A DNA stretch of 64,000 nt from the NCBI GenBank assembly GCA_009664345.1, contig CP043547.1, positions 3,810,709 through 3,874,708 on the forward strand. The letters are read 5' to 3'. Each line of letters begins with the position of its first letter. The stretch's first letter is position 1. The notes under the pieces were generated by a model that saw only the letters and a list, made by a program, of their open reading frames with translations, did not search any database and was not told the origin of the DNA. The position numbers and the translations under genes were made by a program. The stretch is from Planctomycetales bacterium 10988. GTDB lineage: Bacteria; Planctomycetota; Planctomycetia; Pirellulales; Pb10988. Positions 36,201 to 44,457 of this stretch are shown here, one piece after another.

Positions 36201-36793
36201 TCGGTGAGGAGGCGAATTTGCTCATTGATTACCTTCTTCGCCCGAACGTTCGGCAGGAACAGCTCTTCGTGATCTTGCGTGAGCTGTTGCAGGACTCGCT
36301 GAAAATTGGAAAGCCCGCCCATGCCGCTACCGTAGAGGGCATCGCGGAGGCTCCCTTGTTCCAAAAGCTGTTGGCCTTGCGAAAGTTCTTCCAGCGAAAA
36401 CCCGAAGACATGGCGGTAAAGGGTCTCGTTGGCATGGCCCAAGAGTTGATCGAGGGCGGCTTCGTCAATCGGCTCATTGTTGTCCGTGAAGGACCCGGTG
36501 ACGATCTTTTTGTTTCCCTTGCGGCGGCGATATTCGGCTTCGCGAGGCTGCGGACGATCGAAGAGGACCGTCGCGGTCGCGGCCATTTCTCCTTGCTCGA
36601 TGGCAAAGACAAAGGGCGACAGCCGGGGAAAACCGAACAGCATCCCCCGCATTAAATGTAACAGCGTGCTCTTGCCGGCCTCGTTGGGTCCGTAGATCAG
36701 TTGCAAACCCGGGGAGAATTCAAACTGATGTTGCTTCGGCCCGGCCTGAGTAAAGTGACCGAAGTTTTCGATTTCCAGCTTTAAAAACTTCAA
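33269..36793 (-). CDS. YhaN/SbcC-like AAA ATPase
   Basis: This SMC/Rad50-like ATPase of about 1174 residues is a probable partner of the nuclease encoded just upstream. The N-terminus has LEIENFGHF and the Walker A segment GPNEAGKSTLLHLM near residue 37. A very long Glu/Gln/Leu-rich coiled coil follows. The C-terminus has the signature-like STGTREQLYLAIRLAY and the Walker B segment PVVMDDVLVNFDERR. I see no CxxC zinc hook, as expected for the YhaN type rather than true SbcC. The likely start is a TTG at 36793 that overlaps the preceding gene's TGA as TTGA, with GGAGG eight bases upstream. This is translational coupling and supports a two-protein complex. Confidence 0.85.
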   Translation of the reverse strand: MKFLKLEIENFGHFTQAGPKQHQFEFSPGLQLIYGPNEAGKSTLLHLMRGMLFGFPRLSPFVFAIEQGEMAATATVLFDRPQPREAEYRRRKGNKKIVTGSFTDNNEPIDEAALDQLLGHANETLYRHVFGFSLEELSQGQQLLEQGSLRDALYGSGMGGLSNFQRVLQQLTQDHEELFLPNVRAKKVINEQIRLLTDRERQLQAAMLKPTEYHQLEQSVKEAEQSATRAKEELQAILQESSRVDRLIQGMEPFRTLQTLQEQLEELHEAAAIPREFVEPFEKDWQDESQLRQGLEVVRANCKHINETLDRIEVLPKLLADQNRIERLYQKTSEIAGFRRDLPTREREAAAIVEEARHEINRLHEEWTVAFVEDFQLNVSQKHFLQELVESEERLRHQQQTHHEQRERLESELSDYHQQLDDLPTVESSRLEALLRQSSTYEQQRRNLREANQQLAEQQIEIETLLKRLDPPCAESTLDLLDLPVPPVAALAEWKSRLYAIQQRRQRAEDEVKRREKEASEQQQTLEQLQIDHQIPSQEKLKSTRKRRDAGWDLIQRRYIDGEDIREEIQAWLPEADARLIEQFETEIQNADQLADELFAHSKHVAELKQVERQLSRLQSSLDQARQRLTEATEEEAAWQTEWRAFWEPCELVPLDWASMQVWTETFHALDSAAKSFRKQKEQKEQLLGEIEDFEVQLAEAFPDEAATADERLLKVEQTVEQARDARSRRGFLERQSQRNFESLRKLEAQEKQHATDFSKWEQDWKAFLEQLQFPRDWPPKTVKQVVVELESIRLQLRESQSLGIRISDMQQGLKDFAKEVQELAAEVAPDLISQLPENAVAVLYERLQRTQRAYQKQTDLLEQREALQAEEQTLSATLSSCRQRVEERLAQTGADSPETFLRWAAQAREVDRLKERLREIQERLDILRGKEAREDFYEALAQADPSALKVSHEELSASQHQAEAKYQAASELLGEKRADIKRRAEGQTPVTQLSAELENERAKLAGLIDRWAPKVLACHLMQQALDRFERDHQPEMLQEAGDFLRAMTEGRYLGIRRKLDEQGTPLVVDAQGNTKEPAQLSTGTREQLYLAIRLAYMQHYCRNREPLPVVMDDVLVNFDERRAAATLKVLFDLSQDLQILFLTCHRRTLELGQSLCEDLNPILLEKQFSEVTV

Positions 36794-38085
36794 GCGTCTT
36801 CCTCCACAAGGTGGGCGATCAAGAGGCTTTCGACCTGGGCGAGCCAAGCTCGCAGTTGCTGCGGGTCTTCCAAATCAACACCTGCTCGGCGGAGTTCGGT
36901 GCGGGCATCGCGATAGTTGAGCAACCCGGCGAGTGCCTCACTAAGATCGAGCTTGGCATCGCCCTCGGATGCGGAATGCGGGGCCTTGCCTTGAGCGAGA
37001 TCAAGCGACCGCAGCAAGTCGCCGAAGAGGTCTTCGCCTTGGCGGAGTCGCTGCAAGTCGATCGGTGGACGTGTTTCAAAAAGTACTTTTTCGATCCAAA
37101 TACAATCGGGGTACTCATTACCCAAGTTTCGTAACTCGGCCACGGCTTCCTCTTCACGGTGTTCGCGGAAGAGGGTTTCGTGGGCCTTGCAGGCTCCGCA
37201 GACAATGACACGCAACACCAAAAGCCGATCGGAATGTTCTTCGAGCAAGAGACTCAATTCACGGCGAAAACGTTCGTAAAGGTCCGTCAGGTCGTCCTCT
37301 TCTTGCAACTCCAGCCGCAAGACCTCCCAGCGGGCGACATCGGTTTCCAAGAAGATCGGCTCGCTCGCTTCCCGGTCATTGACTTCGATCAGGTAACATC
37401 CCTTCGCCCCGGTTTCGCGAATGTGTCGGCCTTGAGTGTTGCCGGCATAGACGATCCAGGCCCCATCCTTCTCCGCCGTGGCATGAACCTCGCGCTGGTG
37501 AATATGCCCGAGCGCCCAATAGTCGTATCCTTTATTTAAGAGGTCTTGCACACTTGCCGGGGCATAGGTGTTATGGTCGGGGTGGCCGCCGAGGCTAGTA
37601 TGCAACAGCCCAAGATTGAAGAAACCCGGCCTCGGTTCCGGATACCGCTCGACCAAATTATCGCGGACATCCCGCGTGGCGAAGCCTTGCCCATGCAGCG
37701 ACACGCCGAGTTCATCAAGTGTGAAAGACTCCGGCTGCCGCGTGGAAAACTCATAAACATTCTCCGGCCATCGCAACCGCCGGGTGACTTCACTGGCTGC
37801 GTCGTGATTCCCGCGAATGAGGAAGACCGGAATCTTGGCTTGTTGCAAAATACGAAACTGTTGGGCCACCCACAGCCCGGTGTTCATCTCCCGCCAATCT
37901 CCATCGAAAAGATCACCGGCCAGCACAACGAAATCAACGCGTTCCTCACAGGCGAGTTCGACCATCCGTGCAAACGCCTGCCGGGTCGCCTGCCGCAACC
38001 GCTCGACGGGAGCCGCTTCATAAGCTTCCAACCCTCGCAAAGGGCTATCGATATGAATGTCTGCACAGTGGATGAATTTAAACAT
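36790..38085 (-). CDS. YhaO/SbcD-like metallophosphoesterase (DNA repair exonuclease)
   Basis: The 431-residue protein has the calcineurin-like phosphoesterase motifs in order: CADIHIDSPL (about 5-14), VLAGDLFDGDW (about 55), LIRGNHDAAS (about 94), and the paired-histidine ALGHIHQREVH (about 193). Together they bind two metal ions for DNA-end nuclease activity. The C-terminal third is the partner-binding region. Its stop overlaps the TTG start of the YhaN-like gene, so the two are coupled. It begins an operon reading away from the palindromic repeat at 38110. Confidence 0.88.
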   Translation of the reverse strand: MFKFIHCADIHIDSPLRGLEAYEAAPVERLRQATRQAFARMVELACEERVDFVVLAGDLFDGDWREMNTGLWVAQQFRILQQAKIPVFLIRGNHDAASEVTRRLRWPENVYEFSTRQPESFTLDELGVSLHGQGFATRDVRDNLVERYPEPRPGFFNLGLLHTSLGGHPDHNTYAPASVQDLLNKGYDYWALGHIHQREVHATAEKDGAWIVYAGNTQGRHIRETGAKGCYLIEVNDREASEPIFLETDVARWEVLRLELQEEDDLTDLYERFRRELSLLLEEHSDRLLVLRVIVCGACKAHETLFREHREEEAVAELRNLGNEYPDCIWIEKVLFETRPPIDLQRLRQGEDLFGDLLRSLDLAQGKAPHSASEGDAKLDLSEALAGLLNYRDARTELRRAGVDLEDPQQLRAWLAQVESLLIAHLVEEDA

Positions 38086-38109
38086 GATGTTTGGAGGTAA
38101 TAGGAAAGG

Positions 38110-38318
38110 ACGGGGTTTCGTGAACTCCAGGAAAACGGGGAGGTTTCGGGCTTCAGGGTTCGGGTTTCGGGGATTCCTTTGGAAATCAAAAAGTAGATTT
38201 TGGTTTTAAGGCTGAGTCCGATCTAGTCACAGGCGGTTCACCCGCCATTGTGGTTTCCAATCAATCCTGAACACCGAAACCCGAACCCTGAAACCGATTC
38301 ATTTCCCTGGTGCCCGTG
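38110..38318. repeat. GGGTTTC/GGGTTCA palindromic element, copy 2
   Basis: The left arm (from about 38110, with CCAGGAAAACGGGGAGG at 38127 and then TTTCGGGCTTCAGGG) pairs with the right arm 38267-38312 (CCTGAACACCGAAACCCG, then CCCTGAAACCGATTCATT and TCCCTGGT). The unpaired centre is about 90 bases and includes a small GGCGG/CCGCC hairpin. The arms share long segments with those at 33187 and 51701. Confidence 0.7.
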
Positions 38319-38780
38319 TTGGTCCGGCAAGGAACGTCTTCTCATACCCTAATTATGCACAAAATTTCACTATCCGCCTATCTCGATTTTTAACAAAAAG
38401 CGTGAGAGGTCAATGAAATAGGGAGCAGGAACGCTAGCACTGCATAGTACGATTGTAGCCGAATAGACAAGTTTTTCTATTATTCTGATTATTTCTTTGC
38501 TTTTTAGCCAACGTTTTTTCTCTTAAGAGAACCTATCGAGTGACCCGACAGAGGAGGCCTGTCGGGAATGAAATGCTTCAAAATCCTTTTAATTCCTGGA
38601 GATTTTTGAACGGCGTGGCTGCTCGATACCAATGGTCCCCAAAATTGTGGGAGCGGCGACGCAAAGATTTGCAAAGTCGGCGGCTTCGGGTCGTGGCATG
38701 GAAGTCCTCCCACCCTTATGCTAGGAAGAGTGACGTATTCGTTGCATATGGCAAACTCCTAGCAGAAATGAAGGCCGAAC
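38319..38780. other. Spacer before folK with a perfect hairpin
   Basis: After the palindromic repeat, these 462 bases hold an AT-rich stretch (about 38340-38530) and a perfect hairpin of CCCGACAG (38544-38551) and CTGTCGGG (38559-38566) with a seven-base loop. No T-run follows the hairpin, so it may act at the RNA level in the folK leader. An overlapping open frame at 38540-38878 looks spurious because it runs into folK in another frame. Confidence 0.4.
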
Positions 38781-39791
38781 GTGACGACCTGTCTATTGGG
38801 AATTGGGGCAAACTTGGGCGATCCGCGTCAGCAAGTGGATTATGCCATTGGACGCTTACAGCAACATCCTCAGATTGAGCAGTTGGTTGCAAGCTCATTA
38901 CTTGAAACGGCCCCGATCGGAGGACCGGCTGGTCAGGGAATTTTTCTGAATGGAGCCCTTCGCATCGAAACCATGCTCGCCGCGGAGTCGTTGCGGCAAG
39001 TCCTCAATCAAATCGAAGCCGAAGCAGGTCGCGAGCGGAATATAAGGTGGGACGCCCGGAAGCTGGACTTGGACCTTTTATTCTATGGCGACGAAATCAT
39101 CGCGACGGAAACCTTGAGCGTTCCGCATCCTCGGATGATCACTCGGCGTTTTGTGCTGGAACCTGCCGCGGATATTGCCGGGGATTTGGTTCATCCGGTT
39201 CTTGGTTGGACAATTGGCGAACTCTTTGAGCATCTAAATCAAGCCAAAAATTATCTGACCATCGAAGAAGCCCCGGAAGTCAGTTGTCCGAAAACATCTT
39301 CGTTGCCGTTGGATGATCCCCTCGTATATCAACTTACGATGGAAGGTCGCGGGGATTGCTTGGCGGGGGTGACGGAATGGAAACGAACTTGGGATTCGAT
39401 CAAGCGTCGCGAAAAGGATTCCGAGACGAAATGCGATGCCTTGGAAGCCCATCTCGCCGAACTTGTCCCCCTCGTCAGGGCGGGCACTTGGCCACTCACG
39501 AATCGTTGGATTGTCACTTCCGGTTGGCTGGGGAGTTTTTTAGAAGAAATTTCAGCGGAAGATACCTCAAGCAGTTCGGAACTCTTTCAGAAATGGCAAC
39601 CGGAATTCGCCACGACGCAACTCCCGAAGTTGATTGTCCGACTCATTTCGGAAACCGATTCGCCTCCCCTCGCTGACTTGCCGCACCTTTGGAATCCGTC
39701 GGGAAAAGCCTATGCCCCGGTCCTCTGCCTCCGGCGAGATCAAGAAAATCTCTACGATGAAATCTCCGCGGCGATGCTGGCGATGATCTAA
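38781..39791 (+). CDS. folK: HPPK (folate pyrophosphokinase) with C-terminal extension
   Basis: The GTG at 38781, with AAGG eight bases upstream, starts a 336-residue protein. Residues 1 to about 155 are 6-hydroxymethyl-7,8-dihydropterin pyrophosphokinase: GIGANLGDPRQQ, LLETAPIGGPAGQGIFLNGA, RWDARKLDLDLLFYGD and SVPHPRMITRRFVLEP. It makes the substrate of FolP. HPPK alone is about 160 residues, so about 175 extra residues are unexplained. Parts of the extension (TQLPKLIVRLI and a final APVLCLRRDQENLYDEI) faintly resemble the end of a deoxynucleoside kinase, a known HPPK fusion partner, but there is no P-loop. That comparison is an inference. Confidence 0.88.
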   Translation: MTTCLLGIGANLGDPRQQVDYAIGRLQQHPQIEQLVASSLLETAPIGGPAGQGIFLNGALRIETMLAAESLRQVLNQIEAEAGRERNIRWDARKLDLDLLFYGDEIIATETLSVPHPRMITRRFVLEPAADIAGDLVHPVLGWTIGELFEHLNQAKNYLTIEEAPEVSCPKTSSLPLDDPLVYQLTMEGRGDCLAGVTEWKRTWDSIKRREKDSETKCDALEAHLAELVPLVRAGTWPLTNRWIVTSGWLGSFLEEISAEDTSSSSELFQKWQPEFATTQLPKLIVRLISETDSPPLADLPHLWNPSGKAYAPVLCLRRDQENLYDEISAAMLAMI

Positions 39792-40073
39792 AAAAGGGCC
39801 TCTTCTTTGCCAAAGCGATGCGGAACAGTCCAGCCGATCTTTTTTATCTTTTCCCCATAAACCATTTCACTTCAACAACTTATGAAAAGACAATATTTTT
39901 CCCGCTTTTCTCTTGAAAGCTTGCAGCTTAGGAAAGGATATGCGAAAATGCAGATCGCACATCGTCAGTGGGAAGCCCTTGCCTCGGTTGGGGGATAGCG
40001 GAATCGCCCTGATGGATGCTACCTTTTTCTTTTTCTACCAACCTATCTACTTTTAGAAGTTTTTTGGAAGTCT

Positions 40074-41090
40074 ATGGGAGAGGCAACCGTCTCTACAATT
40101 AATTCTCGTTCGTTGTTGACCTTGTTCGGGGCCCGAGATGAACATCTCAAACAAATCCGCGATCAACTTGGGGTCCAAGTACGTACAGGACGAGATACGA
40201 TTTATATCGAAGGCGATCAGGAAGCCGTTGCGAAGGCGACCGAGGTCTTAGAACACATGAAGCAAATTGTCGATCGGCAAGGTGCTTTGGAAAAGACTCA
40301 AGTCACTCAACTGCTCGCCGGAGTTGCGGGCGATTCCATCCGCAATATTCCTCCGATCGATATCTATAATCTCAACAAGTCCATTCGGCCCAAAACCGCT
40401 GGCCAGAAACGACTTGTGCAAGCCATTGATGAAAATGATATCGTTTTCTGCGTCGGACCAGCCGGTACGGGAAAGACCTTCCTCAGCGTGGCCATGGCGG
40501 TTTCCGCTTTGAAACGGGAGCAAATCCGCAAACTCGTCCTGGTTCGCCCTGCCGTGGAAGCTGGCGAAAGTTTGGGATTTTTGCCAGGTGACTTACAGGC
40601 GAAAATTAATCCGTATCTGCGGCCTTTGCTTGATGCGCTGGCCGAGATGATGGACTTTGAGCAGATCAAACGGTATACCGAACAAGATATTATCGAAATG
40701 ATCCCCTTGGCCTATATGCGAGGCCGGACCCTCAACGAAGCCTTTATTATTCTGGATGAAGCCCAAAACACCACCGCGGCTCAAATGAAAATGTTTTTGA
40801 CACGGATGGGAATGGGGTCCAAAATCGTGATTGCCGGGGATGCCACTCAAACCGATCTGCCGGCCCATAAACGAAGTGGCTTGGCGGATGCCTTGGCCCG
40901 CTTGCGTGGAATTCGCGGCGTCAGCCAAGTGCAAATGCATAAATCCGATGTGGTACGCCACCGGCTTGTGCAAGAGATTGTGCGTGCGTATGAAGAAGGA
41001 TCGCAACCTCCCTCCGAAGGAACTTCCCCAACGACTTCTTCGCCTCCTGACTCGAATACCCCTCTGGAACCCAAGACAGAGTCGTCTTGA
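40074..41090 (+). CDS. phoH: PhoH family ATPase
   Basis: The 338-residue protein starts with a KH-like RNA-binding region (about 10-80, LTLFGARDEHLKQIRDQLGV). The PhoH ATPase follows: Walker A VGPAGTGKTFLSVAMAV (about 127-143), LVRPAVEAGESLGFLPGD, Walker B AFIILDEAQNTTAAQMKMFL, and GDATQTDLPAHKRSGL. The C-terminus after about 310 is a Ser/Pro/Thr-rich tail. PhoH proteins are thought to act in RNA metabolism. It opens a conserved series with the PgpH-like, ybeY, CorC-like and recO genes, all on the plus strand, a common bacterial arrangement linked to rRNA maturation. Confidence 0.93.
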   Translation: MGEATVSTINSRSLLTLFGARDEHLKQIRDQLGVQVRTGRDTIYIEGDQEAVAKATEVLEHMKQIVDRQGALEKTQVTQLLAGVAGDSIRNIPPIDIYNLNKSIRPKTAGQKRLVQAIDENDIVFCVGPAGTGKTFLSVAMAVSALKREQIRKLVLVRPAVEAGESLGFLPGDLQAKINPYLRPLLDALAEMMDFEQIKRYTEQDIIEMIPLAYMRGRTLNEAFIILDEAQNTTAAQMKMFLTRMGMGSKIVIAGDATQTDLPAHKRSGLADALARLRGIRGVSQVQMHKSDVVRHRLVQEIVRAYEEGSQPPSEGTSPTTSSPPDSNTPLEPKTESS

Positions 41091-41260
41091 AAGCATGAGT
41101 TTTCTCCTCGTTGAGCAAGGTATGGAACGGATACATCATTACATGCCGACGATTGGGTGCGATGGAAAAGCCTTGGCTGCTGTTGCACACAAAGAAAATG
41201 ATCTTGCTAGGTCCTGGTGGTTCTCGAAGTTCGCCTCCGTGGCGAGGGTGATTAGGTAAC

Positions 41261-43645
41261 ATGTCACTGAACATGCCCAAACGGAAACGCCCAAAACGGG
41301 TGAATACGCTGGAGATGCCTCCAGGTTTTTGGGCGAAATTTTGGACACAACTCCGTCGGCAAGATGTACAGGTTCGACTTCTGTTGATCATTTTTGCCGC
41401 GGTTCTGATGTGGGCTTGCATTCAACCGTGGAATCCTCCTTTCTCGTATCGCCCGGGGTACGCGCCTCCGCGAGATATCGTTGCGACGGTTCCCTTCCGT
41501 CACATTGATACGATTGCCACCTTGCAAGCTCAGGACCTTTCCGCGCAAGACGTGAATTATGTCTTCGCATTGGACGCCACTCGGCTGTTGCGATTGCGGG
41601 AAGAACTGCACAATATTCTGGTACAACTCGTCAGTAGTGATCGACCGCCGGCAATTTGGAAGGAGTTCTTGCCTTCAGAAAAGCAGGAACCCAAGCAAAA
41701 CCAAGAAGCAGACGCCGCCGAGCCAACCGACCCGGAAACCCTGGCCAAAGCCCGCGCTGCCCGACAAGAGGAATTTCAACAATTCCGCGAAGCCCTCAAT
41801 AAAGAAGGAGCCCTCGCCAAGCTCGATCGAGCCTTGGAAGAAGCGCTGGCTCCTTATGAACGTCATGGGATTTTGAAACGCCCACCGACGGAGGAAGAAT
41901 TAGGCCAAGGCCGCCCTGATCAAATCTTGATCTATCGCGAAGGAGGCGAGGAAGGTCCCGAAGATGGCGAAATCGTGCCGGTCGAAGACTTGCTCTTGGG
42001 GGAAGGATATCGACTGCAAGACCGCCTCAGTGGGGCCATCGATTCGGTCGATGTCGCGGACCATATCTATCATTGGTTGATGAGCCGCTTGAATACGATG
42101 CCCAGCTTGCTGCGTTTCGATTCGGATGCCACCGAAAAGGCCCGCCAAGCCGCCCGCGCCCGTGTTCAGCCGGTCAAGAAACGCTATGCCCCTGGGCAAA
42201 CCTTGGCCCAAGCGAATCACCCTCTGACCGAAAAAGAACTGCAAGTTTTACGGGAGGAATATCAAGAAAAGCTTTCGTTGCCGGAAGCCATTCCGCGAAA
42301 GTATTTGCGTGGCACCGCCGGATTTGTGCTGATTTTGTCCCTCTTTTCCCTTTGTGGATATTTCATTTATCGCAAGGAACTCCGCATCGTCGATAGCTTG
42401 CGACGGATTACGACCTTGCTGCTGTTGGCAATCCTTACTGTATTACTAAGCCGGTGGCTTTCGCTTGATTCCTGGCGAGCCGAGTTGATTCCTTTGCTTT
42501 TCTTCGCCATGACGATCGCCATTGCTTATGGACAAGAGATCGCTTTGGTCCTGTCGTGTGCCTTGGCCATTATGATCAGCTATGCGGTCGGGCCGAATTT
42601 GGAACTTTCCATCATTCTCGGCGGAACGGTTGCAGCCGCCGCCTTTATGCTGGGCCGAGTTCGCAGCCGCGGGAAGCTGATCAAAGTCGGGTTCTTGTCC
42701 GGGTTGGTCGCTTTCGGTCTGACGATGGGACTGGGAATTCTCGATGGACAACCGTTGTTGTCGCTGTTCTACGATGGGCTGCACAACTTCGGTTGGGCAA
42801 TTGTGACGGGCTTTTTGGTCTCCGGTTCGTTGCCGCTGTTGGAACGTTACCTCGAAGTCGTCACCGATATCAGCCTCTTGGAACTTGGCGATGTGGCTCA
42901 TCCTTTGTTGCAAGAGCTCGTCCGGCGTGCGCCGGGAACTTACAATCATTCGATTAATGTTGCCGCTTTGGCGGATGCCGCCGCGGAGAGCATCGGGGCG
43001 AATGGGCTGCTAGTCCGAGTGGCCGCCTACTTCCATGACATCGGGAAGATGCTCAAGCCGAGCTACTTCATCGAAAATCAAGGCCAAGATGAAAACCGGC
43101 ACGATTCGTTGTTGCCGACGATGAGTACCTTGATCATCATCGCCCATGTAAAAGATGGGGCCGATCTTGCTCGCCAGCGACATTTGCCACAACCGATTAT
43201 CGATATCATCGAACAACATCACGGCACGACCTTGGTACAATATTTTTATGAACGAGCCAATCGCCAAGCGGAAGACAACCCCGACCGTAGCCCGCTTGAT
43301 GAAGATGCTTTCCGCTATCCTGGTCCGAAGCCGCAAAGTAAGGAAGCCGCCGTCTTGATGCTTTCCGATTCGGTTGAAAGTGCCAGCCGAACCTTGGCGG
43401 AGCCGACCCCGACCCGCATTCGGCATCTGGTGGAAAAAATCGCCATGGCCCGGCTGTTGGATGGTCAATTCGATGAATGCGGTCTCAACTTGCAAGAACT
43501 CAAAACGATCCAAGAACGACTCGTGAAATCCCTGATCGCCGTCTATCATGGTCGAGTGAAATATCCGGACTCCAAGCCCGAGCCGAAGCCGGAGGCCAGC
43601 CGTTCGGTTCCCTCCTCGCAAGGGACGGATGTCGCGGTCGGTTAA
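41261..43645 (+). CDS. 7TMR-HD membrane phosphohydrolase (PgpH-like)
   Basis: The 794-residue protein has one N-terminal membrane segment (about 40-57), an extracytoplasmic region to about 340, a multi-pass membrane bundle (about 345-540) and a cytoplasmic HD domain. The HD motifs are visible: YNHSINVAALADAAA, YFHDIGKMLKPSYFIENQ near residue 590, and IIEQHHGTTLVQYFY. In characterised members (PgpH) this domain hydrolyses cyclic di-AMP; here that is inferred from family. The periplasmic part contains a low-complexity Glu/Gln/Ala-rich insert (about 145-200), and the extreme C-terminus is rich in Pro, Glu and Ser. It sits between phoH and ybeY as in many bacteria. Confidence 0.9.
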   Translation: MSLNMPKRKRPKRVNTLEMPPGFWAKFWTQLRRQDVQVRLLLIIFAAVLMWACIQPWNPPFSYRPGYAPPRDIVATVPFRHIDTIATLQAQDLSAQDVNYVFALDATRLLRLREELHNILVQLVSSDRPPAIWKEFLPSEKQEPKQNQEADAAEPTDPETLAKARAARQEEFQQFREALNKEGALAKLDRALEEALAPYERHGILKRPPTEEELGQGRPDQILIYREGGEEGPEDGEIVPVEDLLLGEGYRLQDRLSGAIDSVDVADHIYHWLMSRLNTMPSLLRFDSDATEKARQAARARVQPVKKRYAPGQTLAQANHPLTEKELQVLREEYQEKLSLPEAIPRKYLRGTAGFVLILSLFSLCGYFIYRKELRIVDSLRRITTLLLLAILTVLLSRWLSLDSWRAELIPLLFFAMTIAIAYGQEIALVLSCALAIMISYAVGPNLELSIILGGTVAAAAFMLGRVRSRGKLIKVGFLSGLVAFGLTMGLGILDGQPLLSLFYDGLHNFGWAIVTGFLVSGSLPLLERYLEVVTDISLLELGDVAHPLLQELVRRAPGTYNHSINVAALADAAAESIGANGLLVRVAAYFHDIGKMLKPSYFIENQGQDENRHDSLLPTMSTLIIIAHVKDGADLARQRHLPQPIIDIIEQHHGTTLVQYFYERANRQAEDNPDRSPLDEDAFRYPGPKPQSKEAAVLMLSDSVESASRTLAEPTPTRIRHLVEKIAMARLLDGQFDECGLNLQELKTIQERLVKSLIAVYHGRVKYPDSKPEPKPEASRSVPSSQGTDVAVG

Positions 43646-43914
43646 GCATTTATTCACATGGAACCGGTTGAAAAAGTTCTGTCGCTTCGACAAATTGGAT
43701 CATTGCGAAACCGAGCGGTCTGGACTACATTGGATGATCTCGCTCAATTTGATTTTTCCTCAAAGGGTTGCTTGCTTGACATTTGCCACACTTTTCTATC
43801 CAGGCTTTCTCCCAGCCAAACGAATCCAAATAATCGGGGCCACCTGCTCTTCAGGTCCCTTGGCAAAGGTCGTAGGTACCCACTTCCTCCGAGGACTGAA
43901 TTGGAAGCGATTCG

Positions 43915-44451
43915 GTGTCTGATCTAGAAACTCCTCATCGTGCCATTGAAATCCACAATGATCAGGATTTCGTGCGGATCGATACGGATTCGCTCACCCA
44001 GGCTGTTTCTCAAGTCTTTGAGGAAGAACAGGTTCGGTGTGCTCACCTAAGTATCGCCATCTTGGATGATCCGCAGATTCACGTCCTCAATCGTCAATTT
44101 TTGGCCCACGATTATCCGACCGATGTTCTCAGTTTTCTTCTGGAAGAATCCCCGAAGGGGATCGAAGGGGAAGTCATTGTCAGTGCGGAGACCGCCTTGC
44201 GGGAATCCGAAAAGTGGGGCTGGTCGCCTGAGGAAGAACTTTTACTTTATTTGATTCATGGCACCTTGCATTTGGTGGGCTATGATGATCTAGAGGTAGA
44301 AGCCGCCCAAATCATGCGAGCGCGTGAACGTCATTTTCTCAATCGGTGTGGCATTTCCGTGCCGACGGCACCCCCTTCGCGATTCGCGGCTTCCCTTGCC
44401 GGGACCGAACGCGAATCCCCTGTTCCCTATCAAGACCCCAAAAGGAGGTAA
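43915..44451 (+). CDS. ybeY: Endoribonuclease YbeY
   Basis: YbeY is a metal-dependent RNase that matures the 3' end of 16S rRNA and takes part in ribosome quality control. The 178-residue protein, starting at a GTG, shows the family regions HLSIAILDDPQIHVLNRQFL, DYPTDVLSFLLEE and the metal-site segment HGTLHLVGYDD. The usual signature ends in YDH, giving three histidine ligands. Here the third is Asp125 after His115 and His119, a conservative metal-ligand change. The last ~20 residues are a variable tail. The CorC-like gene starts six bases after the stop, so the two are co-transcribed and probably coupled. Confidence 0.9.
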   Translation: MSDLETPHRAIEIHNDQDFVRIDTDSLTQAVSQVFEEEQVRCAHLSIAILDDPQIHVLNRQFLAHDYPTDVLSFLLEESPKGIEGEVIVSAETALRESEKWGWSPEEELLLYLIHGTLHLVGYDDLEVEAAQIMRARERHFLNRCGISVPTAPPSRFAASLAGTERESPVPYQDPKRR

Positions 44452-44457
44452 AGTTCG

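Noticed and set aside
36790-36847. Longer start of the YhaN-like ATPase at 36847
   Set aside because: It would overlap the nuclease gene by 58 bases; the TTG at 36793 has GGAGG at good spacing and gives the usual N-terminus.
38540-38878. 112-codon open frame before folK
   Set aside because: It begins just before a hairpin, runs about 100 bases into folK in another frame and has no protein-like features.
43658-43927. 89-codon open frame between the PgpH-like gene and ybeY
   Set aside because: No ribosome site, no recognisable protein pattern, and it overlaps the ybeY start in another frame; this looks like a chance frame.
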